NCBI GenBank assembly: GCA_934148995.1
Contig: CAKPDM010000001.1
Coordinates: forward strand, 90,164-154,163
DNA from: an uncultured Bacilli bacterium
Lineage (GTDB): Bacteria > Bacillota_I > Bacilli_A > RF39 > UBA660
DNA: 64,000 nucleotides
Reading direction: 5' to 3'
Shown: in pieces, positions 26,914-35,986 of the stretch
Numbering within the stretch: position 1 is the first letter of the stretch
Layout of the letters: each line of letters opens with the position of its first letter
Made by a program: the position numbers and the translations under genes
Notes under the pieces: generated by a model
What the model saw: the letters and a program-made list of their open reading frames with translations, nothing else
Database searches by the model: none
Told to the model about the DNA's origin: nothing

Positions 26914-27464
26914 AATTGTTCTACTGCTGATATTCTAACTTTTCCATAATATGATTTCCCGATAGCATCATTTTCTGCTGTTAAGTTTAGCCAAGTACGT
27001 AATTCAAAATTCTGTGTAGTATTTCCTACTATTGAATATGAACCAAGTTTATTACTACTACTTGCTAAACTTCCACTTGCCACTGACGTTCCATCTTTCT
27101 TTAAATCATAAGATAAATAACTATACGTTACTAAGGAACAACCATTGCAAGATGTTGTATCATCATCTAAGTAAACATCATAATTAATTGTTCTTGTTCC
27201 TGTATTCTTTAGTGAAAAGTTATATGGGGTAGATGCTAAACCGTCGCTATCTTCTTGAGGAATAGCATTTGTTACACTAATAGTAGATGTTCCTTCTACA
27301 TAATTTAATTGTAAATCTTTTGCTACTAGTGTGACATTTTGTGTTCCGTTTAACGTCATTTTTGAAAGTGCAAAACTAATACCTGCTATTAAAAAAATCA
27401 ATATAAATAAGCCAACAATTAATAGTATGTTTTTACTATTATCAACTTTTATACCATCTTTCAT
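26907..27464 (-). CDS. TasA/camelysin-like secreted protein (lone paralogue)
   Basis: 185 aa. One N-terminal hydrophobic segment ends in GISFALS, the kind of junction cut by SipW-type peptidases. The rest resembles the cluster at 45-48 kb: DLQLNYVEGTSTISVTNAIPQEDSDG matches their 'Y-E-NGI-L-NALPITD-GK' block, and FELRTWLN matches their YRLRMWV block. It is therefore a diverged member, about 18 kb from the signal peptidase. A CNGC pair (CxxC) is unique to this copy. It has its own terminator and no operon partner; function as a surface or matrix protein is inferred. Confidence 0.75.
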   Translation of the reverse strand: MKDGIKVDNSKNILLIVGLFILIFLIAGISFALSKMTLNGTQNVTLVAKDLQLNYVEGTSTISVTNAIPQEDSDGLASTPYNFSLKNTGTRTINYDVYLDDDTTSCNGCSLVTYSYLSYDLKKDGTSVASGSLASSSNKLGSYSIVGNTTQNFELRTWLNLTAENDAIGKSYYGKVRISAVEQLN

Positions 27465-27555
27465 TATCTCTACCTCACTTTATTATATATATTAAGTTTA
27501 TAACCTATTTGAAAAAATGTATATATTTTATGCTTATATAGCATATTTTATTTGT

Positions 27556-27579
27556 AAAAAAAAAGAGAAAATCTCTTTT
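27556..27579 (-). terminator. Terminator of the YfcC-like transporter gene
   Basis: AAAAGAGA (27561-27568) pairs with TCTCTTTT (27572-27579), followed by T's on the minus strand, immediately after the stop codon. Confidence 0.8.
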
Positions 27580-29166
27580 TTAGATTAGAACTAAAATTGT
27601 AAAGACAATGAATGATACTGCTAGTAGTTCTAATAATATTTTCCAAATATATTTTAACCAATCTTTATATGATACTTTTAAGTATGCTAATGTTACCATT
27701 AAAGTTATACTTGTAGGTGCTACTAATGCAATGATACCATATAATGTTTGGAATATAACTGATACTACAGGATATGAATCTGTTGCTGTTACTACACTTA
27801 CGAAGTAAGGTAAAACACTATAGAATGCATATACTGGGTCTCCGTTAATAATACTTGAAACAATTGCTACAAGACCAGTTGTAAATACATTGAATCCTTT
27901 GGTTAATCCTAATATAGCTTTATAAATAACTAATTGATAAGGATTATATGTAGTAAGAACTAAAATTAAGTAAACTACAAAAGCAACAAATGCTGGTAAT
28001 AGGGCTTTTCTTAATCCATTACTAAATCCTACAATCATATCATCACAAGTAATTTTATAAACATATTTAATAATTACAAGAGCAAGTAATAGTAGAACGA
28101 TAACTTCAACTAAAGTCCAACTACCAAACGCTGGAACAGAGCTTCCTAGTATTTTTCCAAATATAGGGAAACTAGTATTTAAAGTTTTAGTAATTCCTGT
28201 AAAGAATTTAGCTTTTACTCCAAAACTGCCAATTAATACTACAACTGTAAATAAAGCAACAAGTCCATCAATAATGATGTATGTTTTTTTACTTGACTTT
28301 TTAGCAAATAGAATAACATTAATTATTACAAGTAATGCTAATAAAGCAACATAAGCTGGAACTGTAAATCCTGTAACAGCTGTTTTAATGTCTTCAAATA
28401 AGTTAACATTAAATGAATTAGTCCAAGAAATAAATCCTAATATAGTAACTACTAGAATAGTATCAATTATAGCTACTAATGGCCAATTTTTCTTTTTCTT
28501 CTTATCTTGTTTTACAACTTCAGGAATATAGTTATCTTCATCTTTTGTTGATGTTGTACTTTCTTTCTTACCAAACTTCAAAACATTAGCTAATAAAATT
28601 ACTAATCCTAAAACAAGTAAAATTATTCTAGTCCAGATTTGAGTTGTGGTTTTTACTGATAAATATTGTTGTAGCATTTGTGTTGTGCTATATGCAAATG
28701 TTGTTCCCATTAGTCCAATAGCAACACTTCCTGCAGTTACAGCAGTAGCAGCTAATTTGTTATATCCTAGCATTAATACTAAAGAAATAACAAATGGGAA
28801 TAGCATTAGTAGTGCAAGTTGCATTCCACAGAATGATGTTAAAATAGCAAATAAAGAAGCAATTATAATAATACAAATATGTTCTTTACCTTTAAACTTT
28901 TTAACAATGGCATCTAGCATTTTTCTATATGCGCCAACTTTTACTAATACTCCATAGAATCCACCAATTACCAAGATGAATAATGATACATATCCAAAAT
29001 AACCTAATACTGTATTTTGATAAGATAATAAATCAAATATTCCAACTTGTGATCTACCTATCTCTTGATAACTAGATTGATAAGTAGCAGCTGGTAAAAT
29101 CCAGGTCAAAAGCACAAATACAGATAGCGTAATTAAACTAACTTTCAATGCATTATGTTTTTTCAT
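27580..29166 (-). CDS. YfcC-family (DcuC/ArcD-like) membrane transporter
   Basis: 528 aa from the ATG at 29166; AAGGAGAAG lies just upstream, and an ATG six codons earlier is part of that ribosome site. About twelve hydrophobic segments are visible. The start LTWILPAATYQ is the hallmark of the YfcC/C4-dicarboxylate anaerobic carrier superfamily, whose members move dicarboxylates or basic amino acids. Substrate is unassigned; no arginine deiminase or fumarate genes adjoin it. It has a private terminator and a likely promoter upstream, so it is monocistronic. Confidence 0.8.
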   Translation of the reverse strand: MKKHNALKVSLITLSVFVLLTWILPAATYQSSYQEIGRSQVGIFDLLSYQNTVLGYFGYVSLFILVIGGFYGVLVKVGAYRKMLDAIVKKFKGKEHICIIIIASLFAILTSFCGMQLALLMLFPFVISLVLMLGYNKLAATAVTAGSVAIGLMGTTFAYSTTQMLQQYLSVKTTTQIWTRIILLVLGLVILLANVLKFGKKESTTSTKDEDNYIPEVVKQDKKKKKNWPLVAIIDTILVVTILGFISWTNSFNVNLFEDIKTAVTGFTVPAYVALLALLVIINVILFAKKSSKKTYIIIDGLVALFTVVVLIGSFGVKAKFFTGITKTLNTSFPIFGKILGSSVPAFGSWTLVEVIVLLLLALVIIKYVYKITCDDMIVGFSNGLRKALLPAFVAFVVYLILVLTTYNPYQLVIYKAILGLTKGFNVFTTGLVAIVSSIINGDPVYAFYSVLPYFVSVVTATDSYPVVSVIFQTLYGIIALVAPTSITLMVTLAYLKVSYKDWLKYIWKILLELLAVSFIVFTILVLI

Positions 29167-29223
29167 ATTTTCTTCTCCTTCCATATATTAATTATACGAA
29201 TAATAACTTTGTTTTACAAGCAA

Positions 29224-29820
29224 TTAGCGATTTTTTTTGTGAATTTTTTGTGAAAAATTCTCTTCACATTTTAAGAAAAATTCCTTAAAAATTCGTCTTG
29301 AAGCATCATCTTTTTCATATAAACTTTCAGGGTGCCACTGCACTCCTAGGAAAAAGAAATTATCTTTAATTTCTACTGCTTCGATACAATTATCTAGACT
29401 TCTAGCACTAACATATAGTGATGATAATTTGGGAATGTAATCGTTATGTCTTGAATTAACAAAAATTTCTTCTTTTTTTACTATGTTATACAAAAAACTA
29501 TCTTTTTTAATCGATATTAAATGTTCAGTACCATTGTGATTACTTATCTTTTTAGTTATATCTTTTTCCTCATTTAATAAAAAAGCAGAAATTTCTTGCA
29601 TTCCAAGACATACTCCTAGTATAGGAATATTGTTTTCCTTTGCATATTTGATTAGTTTAATGTCTTCTTTGTACCAACCATCTCCGCCTGGTAAATAAAA
29701 GCCATCATATTTAGAATATTTGTCTTCTTCTTTTGAACTAAATATTTCATAATTAATTTGTTCTTTTTCAAACGGAATAAGTTTAAATTCATCACTTCGA
29801 TAAGCTATTCCTATTAACAT
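29224..29820 (-). CDS. Class I glutamine-amidotransferase-like hydrolase (peptidase C26 / PuuD-like)
   Basis: 198 aa, shorter than the usual ~240. The nucleophile elbow GVCLGMQ, the oxyanion-region PGGDG and the catalytic His-Glu WHPESL are all present. Family members hydrolyse gamma-glutamyl amides such as gamma-glutamyl-GABA. The substrate here is not certain. It lies between the transporter and lysS with no obvious functional link to either; a start just downstream of a short AT-rich gap suggests its own promoter. Confidence 0.82.
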   Translation of the reverse strand: MLIGIAYRSDEFKLIPFEKEQINYEIFSSKEEDKYSKYDGFYLPGGDGWYKEDIKLIKYAKENNIPILGVCLGMQEISAFLLNEEKDITKKISNHNGTEHLISIKKDSFLYNIVKKEEIFVNSRHNDYIPKLSSLYVSARSLDNCIEAVEIKDNFFFLGVQWHPESLYEKDDASRRIFKEFFLKCEENFSQKIHKKNR

Positions 29821-29849
29821 TTTTTCATATACACCTCAATATATAGTAT

Positions 29850-29876
29850 AAAAAAAGAAGGAAATTAATTCCTCCT
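29850..29876 (-). terminator. Probable lysS terminator
   Basis: AGGAAATTAATTCCT forms a short stem at the lysS stop codon, followed on the minus strand by CTTCTTTTTTT. The stem is short but the T-run is good. Confidence 0.5.
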
Positions 29877-31785
29877 AATATAACTTAGCACCTGCTGGTA
29901 TATGTCCATCCACCATTAATAGATGTAACTTTTCTTCATTTTCTTCAGTATGAACAGCACTTAAAAGCATTCCACAAGAGTCTATTCCCATCATTGTACG
30001 CGGAGGTAAGTTAGTAATTGCTACTAAGGTTTTACCAATTAATTCTTCTGGTTCATAATATGCATGAATTCCACTAAGAATAGTTCTATCAGTACCAGTT
30101 CCATCATCTAAAGTAAATTGTAATAATTTTTTACTTTTTGGAACAGCAACACAATCTTTAACTTTTACTGCACGAAAATCACTTTTACTAAATGTGTCAA
30201 AATCAACATAATCAGTAAATAATGGTTCTATTTCTACTTTAGAAAAGTCTATTACTTCTTTTTTAGGTTCAACTACTATATCTTCTTTTACTGTTTCAGT
30301 ACCATTTAATGGTTTCATGGTTGGGAATAAGATTACATCTCTAATTGATTCAGATTCTGTAAATAACATTACTAATCTATCTATTCCATAACCAACTCCT
30401 CCTGCTGGAGGCATTCCATATTCTAAAGCTTCAACGAAGTCCATATCTATATCATTAGCTTCATCATTTCCTAAATCTTTTTCTTTTAATTGCTCTTCAA
30501 ATCTTTCTAATTGGTCGATTGGGTCATTTAACTCAGTATAAGCATTAGCAAATTCACGACCAGCAATAAATAATTCAAATCTATCAACAAATCTAGGGTC
30601 TTCAACATTTCTCTTTGTAAGTGGTGATATTTCTACTGGATGTCCATATAAGAAAGTTGGTTGAATTAGTGTTTCTTCTACATATTTTTCAAAGAATAGG
30701 TTGATTATGTGACCTACTGTTTTTTCATGCTCTTCAACTACTATTTGATGTTCTCTAGCTAATTCTAGTGCTTCATCAAGTGTCATTTCTTGTTTGAAGT
30801 CTATTCCTGTCTTTTCTTTTATGGCATCCACCATACTTATTCTCTTCCAAGGTCCTTCTAGATTAATTTCATAACCATACCAGTTATAAGTCATTTTACC
30901 CATTACTTCTTTAGCAATAGTTTGATACATATTTTCCGTTAAATTCATCATACCTTCTAAATCACTATATGCTAAGTAAGCTTCCATTAAGGTAAATTCT
31001 GGATTGTGTTTTAAATCCATTCCTTCATTTCTAAATACTCTTCCTATTTCATAAACAGCTTCCATTCCACCTACTAATAGCCTTTTTAATGGTAACTCTA
31101 AAGCTATTCTTAAATACATGTCTAAGTCTTGAGCATTATGATGAGTAATAAATGGTTTAGCACTTGCTCCTGTAAGTAATGTTGATAAAACTGGAGTTTC
31201 TACTTCTGTAAATCCTTGTTTATCCATATAATTTTGAATACATCTAATAATTTTTGGACGTAAGAAAGCTACTCTTCTTGAATCATCATTCATTATTAAA
31301 TCAACATAGCGTCTTCTATAACGTTCCTCTTTATCTGTAAGACCATGGAATTTTTCAGGAAGTGGTTTTAATGCTTTAACTAGTGGAGTATATTCTAAGC
31401 ATTTTATAGTTACTTCTCCAGTTCTTGTTTTCATTATCTTTCCACGTATTCCTACTATATCTCCAAGGTCAGCGGTTTTAAATAGACTGTATTTCTCTTC
31501 ACCAATGTCATTAATTGATATATAAATTTGAATAAGTCCTGTTTTATCTTTAATAGTACAAAAAGAAGCTTTTCCCATCTTTCTAATAAACATTATTCTT
31601 CCTGCTACTATGGCTTCATCTGTCATATTTTCAAATGCATCATGTTCTACATCTTTATATTTTTCTTTGATTTCCTGTGCATAAGCATTTCTTTGAAAAC
31701 TATGACCAAATGGATCTAAGCCTAATTCTCTTAATTTTTCTGCTTTTTCACGTCTAACAACTTCTTGTTCTGTTAATTCTCGCAT
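29875..31785 (-). CDS. lysS: Lysyl-tRNA synthetase (class II) fused to a C-terminal Trbp111/EMAPII tRNA-binding domain
   Basis: 636 aa; ordinary bacterial LysRS is about 500. Residues 1 to about 495 are canonical: an OB-fold anticodon domain, then class II motifs (FRNEGMDLKHNPEFTLMEAY, GYGIDRLVMLF). After a linker rich in E, K and D, residues about 520-636 form an OB-fold with SKSDFRAVKVKDCVAVPKSK, LLQFTLDDG and PRTMMGIDSCGMLLSA, the signature of the structure-nonspecific tRNA-binding domain normally on MetRS or free as Trbp111. MetRS in this window lacks it. The enzyme charges tRNA-Lys; the extra domain should raise tRNA affinity. It overlaps the RDD gene start side by 13 bp in a dusB-RDD-lysS operon. 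Confidence 0.95.
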   Translation of the reverse strand: MRELTEQEVVRREKAEKLRELGLDPFGHSFQRNAYAQEIKEKYKDVEHDAFENMTDEAIVAGRIMFIRKMGKASFCTIKDKTGLIQIYISINDIGEEKYSLFKTADLGDIVGIRGKIMKTRTGEVTIKCLEYTPLVKALKPLPEKFHGLTDKEERYRRRYVDLIMNDDSRRVAFLRPKIIRCIQNYMDKQGFTEVETPVLSTLLTGASAKPFITHHNAQDLDMYLRIALELPLKRLLVGGMEAVYEIGRVFRNEGMDLKHNPEFTLMEAYLAYSDLEGMMNLTENMYQTIAKEVMGKMTYNWYGYEINLEGPWKRISMVDAIKEKTGIDFKQEMTLDEALELAREHQIVVEEHEKTVGHIINLFFEKYVEETLIQPTFLYGHPVEISPLTKRNVEDPRFVDRFELFIAGREFANAYTELNDPIDQLERFEEQLKEKDLGNDEANDIDMDFVEALEYGMPPAGGVGYGIDRLVMLFTESESIRDVILFPTMKPLNGTETVKEDIVVEPKKEVIDFSKVEIEPLFTDYVDFDTFSKSDFRAVKVKDCVAVPKSKKLLQFTLDDGTGTDRTILSGIHAYYEPEELIGKTLVAITNLPPRTMMGIDSCGMLLSAVHTEENEEKLHLLMVDGHIPAGAKLY

Positions 31786-32420
31786 AATTCTTCCTCCTCT
31801 TTATTTTCTACGGTATTAGTACAAACAACTATTGTTCCTACTAGCTTATCATGAAGTCCTTGTTTTTCTTTCGTAAATGCAATAAGAAAAAAGCTAACTA
31901 ATAATATACTATATTGTACAAGATTTAGCAAACTATTAGTTGCTAAATAGGTATCTTTATCAAGAAATAGTATTGTACAAAATCCTATGATACTTACTAA
32001 GGTTCCTTGTAATATCATAGTTCTAAATAATAAATCATTCATTGTTAATTGGTCATCGTTTTTCTTTTTGATTTTAATCTTCATCATCTTCTTGCCAATC
32101 GTTTGACCATCATTTTTATATACATATAAAACATAATACAAAAGTGATATTGCTATTCCTACTAATGTTGCTATTCCTGTTTGCTTGGCTATATCGTAAC
32201 TAATATCTACAAGTTGATTTACATATTCTTCCATAGTTATTTTCTGACTTGTATAGTTTTCGATAATTTTTGTTTGTTGGTCATATAGTTTATCAATAGT
32301 ACCATTTGTTGGAATAAATGTTGTCACTAAGGTAGTTAAAGCTGATACTAAAAATAAATCTATCATAAATGCTACAAATCTTTGTGAAAATAAGGCTTTT
32401 ACTTCTTTCTTTTCTTTCAT
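31773..32420 (-). CDS. RDD-family membrane protein
   Basis: 215 aa with four hydrophobic segments. The start FSQRFVAFMIDLFLVSALT and the central NDGQTIGKKMMKIKIKKK and QGLHDKLVGTIVV match the RDD domain (Arg-Asp-Asp-rich membrane proteins, several implicated in Na+ or osmolyte handling). It sits between dusB (4-bp overlap) and lysS (13-bp overlap), so it is translationally coupled to tRNA-processing genes, although no functional connection is known. Confidence 0.85.
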   Translation of the reverse strand: MKEKKEVKALFSQRFVAFMIDLFLVSALTTLVTTFIPTNGTIDKLYDQQTKIIENYTSQKITMEEYVNQLVDISYDIAKQTGIATLVGIAISLLYYVLYVYKNDGQTIGKKMMKIKIKKKNDDQLTMNDLLFRTMILQGTLVSIIGFCTILFLDKDTYLATNSLLNLVQYSILLVSFFLIAFTKEKQGLHDKLVGTIVVCTNTVENKEEEELCEN

Positions 32421-33394
32421 ACAAAGTTCCTCCTAAATACTTCTAACATATGTAGTATATCACAAAGACTAGTCATTTGATAAATATTATTTTTTAACTG
32501 ATTACTGCCTTCTACTCCTTTTAAATACCAAGCAATATGATTTCTAATTTCTAAAACTGCTACTTTCTCATTCTTTAATTCACTTAGTAGTTTTAAGTGT
32601 TTTATACACATATCTATTCTTTCTACAGGTGTTACTTCTTTGAAATATTTCTTTCCGTCAAGTAATGCTACAGTATCTCTTATCAGCCACGGATTGCCTA
32701 ATACTCCTCGTCCAATCATTATAGCGTCACAACCAGTTTCTTCTAACATTTTCTTTGCTAATTCTTTAGTAGTTATATCGCCATTACCTATTACAGGTAT
32801 TGATACATTTTCTTTAACTTGTTTGATTATGTTCCAATCAGCTTTACCACTATATCCTTGTTTTCTAGTTCTTGGATGAACGCATATAGCACTTGCCCCT
32901 GCTTCTTCACATATCTTAGCTATTTCTACAGCATTAATAGAAACACTATCCCAGCCACTCCTAATTTTAACAGTAACAGGGCATTTAACACTTTTAACTA
33001 CTGCTGTGACTATTTCTTTTACTTTTTCGGGATTTTTAAGTAGGGCACTCCCTGCTTGAGCTCGAACAGCTACTTTAGGAACTGGACAACCCATGTTTAT
33101 ATCAATTATATCTGGATGCATAGTAGTTTCTATGTATTTTGCTGCTGTTACAAAACTATCTACGTCACTGCCAAATATTTGCTGGGTAATTGGTCGTTCT
33201 TCTTCACTCATATACAACATATCAATAGTTTTTTGATTATCATAACAAATGGCTTTATCACTTACCATTTCAGCATAGATTAAACCACAACCCATTTCTT
33301 TAATAATTCTTCTATAAGCACTATTACAAATTCCTGCCATTGGTGCTAATACTACTTGATTTTCTATTTCTACATCTCTAATTTTCCACTTCAT
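32417..33394 (-). CDS. dusB: tRNA-dihydrouridine synthase
   Basis: 325 aa. The FMN-dependent TIM barrel shows VVLAPMAGICNSAYR at the start, DINMGCPVPKV, the catalytic-cysteine region, CVHPRTRKQGYSG and IMIGRGVLGNPWL. DusB reduces uridines in the tRNA D-loop. In Bacillus dusB lies just upstream of lysS, as here with one RDD gene between them. Start ATG at 33394 follows the 34426-33404 gene by 9 bp, so these may form one transcript. Confidence 0.93.
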   Translation of the reverse strand: MKWKIRDVEIENQVVLAPMAGICNSAYRRIIKEMGCGLIYAEMVSDKAICYDNQKTIDMLYMSEEERPITQQIFGSDVDSFVTAAKYIETTMHPDIIDINMGCPVPKVAVRAQAGSALLKNPEKVKEIVTAVVKSVKCPVTVKIRSGWDSVSINAVEIAKICEEAGASAICVHPRTRKQGYSGKADWNIIKQVKENVSIPVIGNGDITTKELAKKMLEETGCDAIMIGRGVLGNPWLIRDTVALLDGKKYFKEVTPVERIDMCIKHLKLLSELKNEKVAVLEIRNHIAWYLKGVEGSNQLKNNIYQMTSLCDILHMLEVFRRNFV

Positions 33395-33403
33395 AAATAC
33401 CCC

Positions 33404-34426
33404 TTATATTATTTTTTTTACTTTTGTTTTTAATTTTTGATTTTGGCTTTTGTAGTTTAATGATGCTTTTGCTAAAATTAAATTTTCTAATAAAACATTT
33501 TCTAATTCTAAGTTGTTTTTATTTCTTATTTTACTTATAGTGACATTTGTTAAAAATGCTAAACTATCATATAGTGAATATTCCTCTACTTTTTCTGGTA
33601 AATTTAAGTTATCTAGTTCATCACAAACATTATATGTCTGTACAATTCGACCATTACTATATCTCTCATAAAAACTATTAACTTCTCTTGCTAGCTCTTG
33701 AACATTTACTGATTGCATAATAATTTTTCTTTTATCAATTCCTTTGTGATAATTAGGATTAAGCGTTGGCATCTTCTTTCTAGTGCAAAAATCTGCTAAT
33801 ATCAGAGCATATGTTGTTTCGTGAATAAGACTATCACTACTGTATACCTTTTCACCAACTTTTTCTAAATGGTTTGCTACTTCATTTATTTTAGAGATTG
33901 GTATGTTTAATTCTTCTGTTAATTGGTTAAAAATTGTAGCATTAAGGTTTAGTATTAAATTAAGACTCTGTTCTTTGTCACCATATAATTCAGTCAAATG
34001 ATACATAGTAACAGTAGTCATAACATTTATACCAGCTTTTTCTAAAAGTTTTATCATTGCTTCTTTTGTTCCTATTTCCTTAGTTTCATCTATTTGTTTA
34101 AAACTATTTCTCATTAGTTGTGGAGCACTTTCAAAAGCAGACATTAAATCAACTGCTTCTGCTTTATAAAAGAAACCATAGACTATCTTTTTTAATTTAT
34201 TTATATCTTTAACTTCTAACGATGGCACTTTTTCTAAAAAGTAATCATTCATATAATTATAGTATTTATTCCTTAAGTAATAACTTTTCTTACCATATAA
34301 TACATCAGCAGATTCTATTATTTCTTTGATTGTTTTTAAAGTTTCTTTATCATAATTTCCTGCATTAAATTCATCAGGATTAGCCTTTAAAATTATCAAT
34401 ATATTTGCTATATTTTCATTAATCAT
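33404..34426 (-). CDS. Unknown protein, paralogue 1 of a tandem pair
   Basis: 340 aa, largely helical, soluble, no signal peptide, Lys-rich C-terminus. I do not recognise the family. It aligns with the next gene upstream along its whole length: ESADVLYGKK (about 38-47), a FFYKAEAVDL segment, an NPNYHKGIDKRKI segment, and EYSLYDSLAFLTNVTISKIR near residue 285. Identity is low but order is conserved, so this is an old duplication. It lies between mscL and dusB, a place with no counterpart in Bacillus. The conserved SLYD-LT-ISKI block is the best candidate for a functional site. Confidence 0.7.
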   Translation of the reverse strand: MINENIANILIILKANPDEFNAGNYDKETLKTIKEIIESADVLYGKKSYYLRNKYYNYMNDYFLEKVPSLEVKDINKLKKIVYGFFYKAEAVDLMSAFESAPQLMRNSFKQIDETKEIGTKEAMIKLLEKAGINVMTTVTMYHLTELYGDKEQSLNLILNLNATIFNQLTEELNIPISKINEVANHLEKVGEKVYSSDSLIHETTYALILADFCTRKKMPTLNPNYHKGIDKRKIIMQSVNVQELAREVNSFYERYSNGRIVQTYNVCDELDNLNLPEKVEEYSLYDSLAFLTNVTISKIRNKNNLELENVLLENLILAKASLNYKSQNQKLKTKVKKII

Positions 34427-34502
34427 TTTATCATCTACTTTCTGTCATGATATGTTAATAATTATGTTCTTTAATAACATTTTTCTATATTTATTGTTTA
34501 AT

Positions 34503-35492
34503 TTATAATTTTTTTATTTTAAGTTTTAAGTTATTTTTTTTAGCTTTAGGTTCTAATATCTTTTTTGATAAAGCTAAATTTTGTAATAGAGTATTTTCTA
34601 GTGATATACTATTTTCTTTTGTTATTTTAGAAAGCGCAGTAGTTGTTAAAGCTGTTAAGCAATCATATAATGAGTAATCTTCTATTCTTTTAGAAGAAGT
34701 TTTTAAACTTTCAATATCTGTTATACTTTCGTCTATACTTATACTTTTTTTGGAAGTATTTCCTTGAAAATATTGTTTAGAAATATCTTTTAAATCTGAT
34801 ATAGTCATTTTTCTCTTAATAGTTTTACTAGCAGGATTCTTTCCATCATAATTAGGATTAGGTCTGAACACTTCTTTTTCAATACAAAAATTTGCTAAAG
34901 TATTTCCATAAACAGCTGTGAAAAATTTAGAATCAGTAAGTAATACGTCACTACTCATTTCATAAAATTTATCAGCAATCAGTTTAGCACAAAAATCATC
35001 TGTTTTTTTTGTATTAAGTTTATTTGCTATACAAGCATTTATTCCTAATAATGATGTTAAAATTGGATTATCTATTATAGAAGGCATTATAGAACAAGAA
35101 AGGACACCAATACTATCAATAGCAAATAGCGCTTTAATAGAAGCTTCATCTCTTTTTCTTTTTACTTCGTTTATTTGATTAAAACAACTTTCTACATAAT
35201 CTATAGCATCAGTTAAATCCACTCTAGGAGTTTTATAAAAGAAAGCTAGTGCTACTTCTTCTAATTCTTTTTTTTGTTTTACTCCTCTTTTGTTCATAAA
35301 AAAGTACTTTTCTAAAAATAAATTATATTTATTTATTAAATATGCACTTTGTTGTTTTCCATATAATGTATCAGCTTTTTTTATTATCTCTTTTAGTCTA
35401 GATAAAGTTCTTTTATCATATTTATCTTTACTTAATTCTAACGAACTAGTTTTAATATCACTTAATATTTTCAAAATTGTTTCATCTTGCAT
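34503..35492 (-). CDS. Unknown protein, paralogue 2 of a tandem pair
   Basis: 329 aa, helical and soluble, with the same layout as the gene downstream: KKADTLYGKQ, AFFYKTPRVDLTDAI, RPNYDGK-like NPNYDGKNPASKTIKRK, and DYSLYDCLTALTTTALSKI, ending in a lysine-rich tail (KKNNLKLKIKKL). No known domain is recognised. A 76-bp gap separates the pair. It starts 11 bp downstream of mscL and may be on the same transcript. The two copies have diverged strongly, which suggests separate roles or a heterodimer; this is inference. Confidence 0.7.
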   Translation of the reverse strand: MQDETILKILSDIKTSSLELSKDKYDKRTLSRLKEIIKKADTLYGKQQSAYLINKYNLFLEKYFFMNKRGVKQKKELEEVALAFFYKTPRVDLTDAIDYVESCFNQINEVKRKRDEASIKALFAIDSIGVLSCSIMPSIIDNPILTSLLGINACIANKLNTKKTDDFCAKLIADKFYEMSSDVLLTDSKFFTAVYGNTLANFCIEKEVFRPNPNYDGKNPASKTIKRKMTISDLKDISKQYFQGNTSKKSISIDESITDIESLKTSSKRIEDYSLYDCLTALTTTALSKITKENSISLENTLLQNLALSKKILEPKAKKNNLKLKIKKL

Positions 35493-35503
35493 TTAATCAA
35501 TAC

Positions 35504-35929
35504 CTATTTATTATTCTTTAATAAATCTCTTATTTCTTCTAAAAGAATAACTTGTTCATCTTTCTTTGGTTTTTCTTCTTCTTTTTTATGTCCTAACTTC
35601 TTGTCGGCTTTTTCTTTTATACTATTAAGTATCTGTAACATAGTAAAGATACAAAGTGCAATTATTAGAAAATCAACAACACTTTGAATAAAAGAACCAT
35701 ATTTGATAGAGGCATCCCCTACTTTAATACTTAGTGAACTAAAATCAAGTCCTCCTAAGACAACTCCTACTAATGGCATAATAATATCATTTACTAAACT
35801 ACTAACTATTTTTCCAAAAGCTCCACCGATAATGACACCAATAGCCATATCTACAACTGATCCTCTACTTATAAATTTTTTAAATTCATCTGCTTCTTTT
35901 TTTAGATTTTTATTCACTTTTTTATCCAT
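35504..35929 (-). CDS. mscL: Large-conductance mechanosensitive channel
   Basis: 141 aa from the ATG at 35929, which has AAGGAGG six bases upstream; an earlier in-frame ATG has no site. The hallmark SRGSVVDMAIGVIIGGAFGK of TM1 is present, then TM2 (SVVDFLIIALCIFTMLQILN) and a charged C-terminal helix (EEIRDLLKN) of the cytoplasmic bundle. It forms a pentameric pore that opens at high membrane tension to rescue cells from hypo-osmotic shock. It lies just downstream of ftsH. Confidence 0.95.
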   Translation of the reverse strand: MDKKVNKNLKKEADEFKKFISRGSVVDMAIGVIIGGAFGKIVSSLVNDIIMPLVGVVLGGLDFSSLSIKVGDASIKYGSFIQSVVDFLIIALCIFTMLQILNSIKEKADKKLGHKKEEEKPKKDEQVILLEEIRDLLKNNK

Positions 35930-35986
35930 CTTATCCTCCTTTTTCACTCCTCGTGAAATTTCACACATATTATACTAAAAAAAGAA

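Noticed and set aside
28646..28957. Plus-strand open frame of ~100 codons inside the transporter gene
   Set aside because: It is the antisense shadow of a strongly supported membrane-protein gene, has no ribosome site and no recognisable product. The same applies to other plus-strand frames, such as 59590-59895 within recR.
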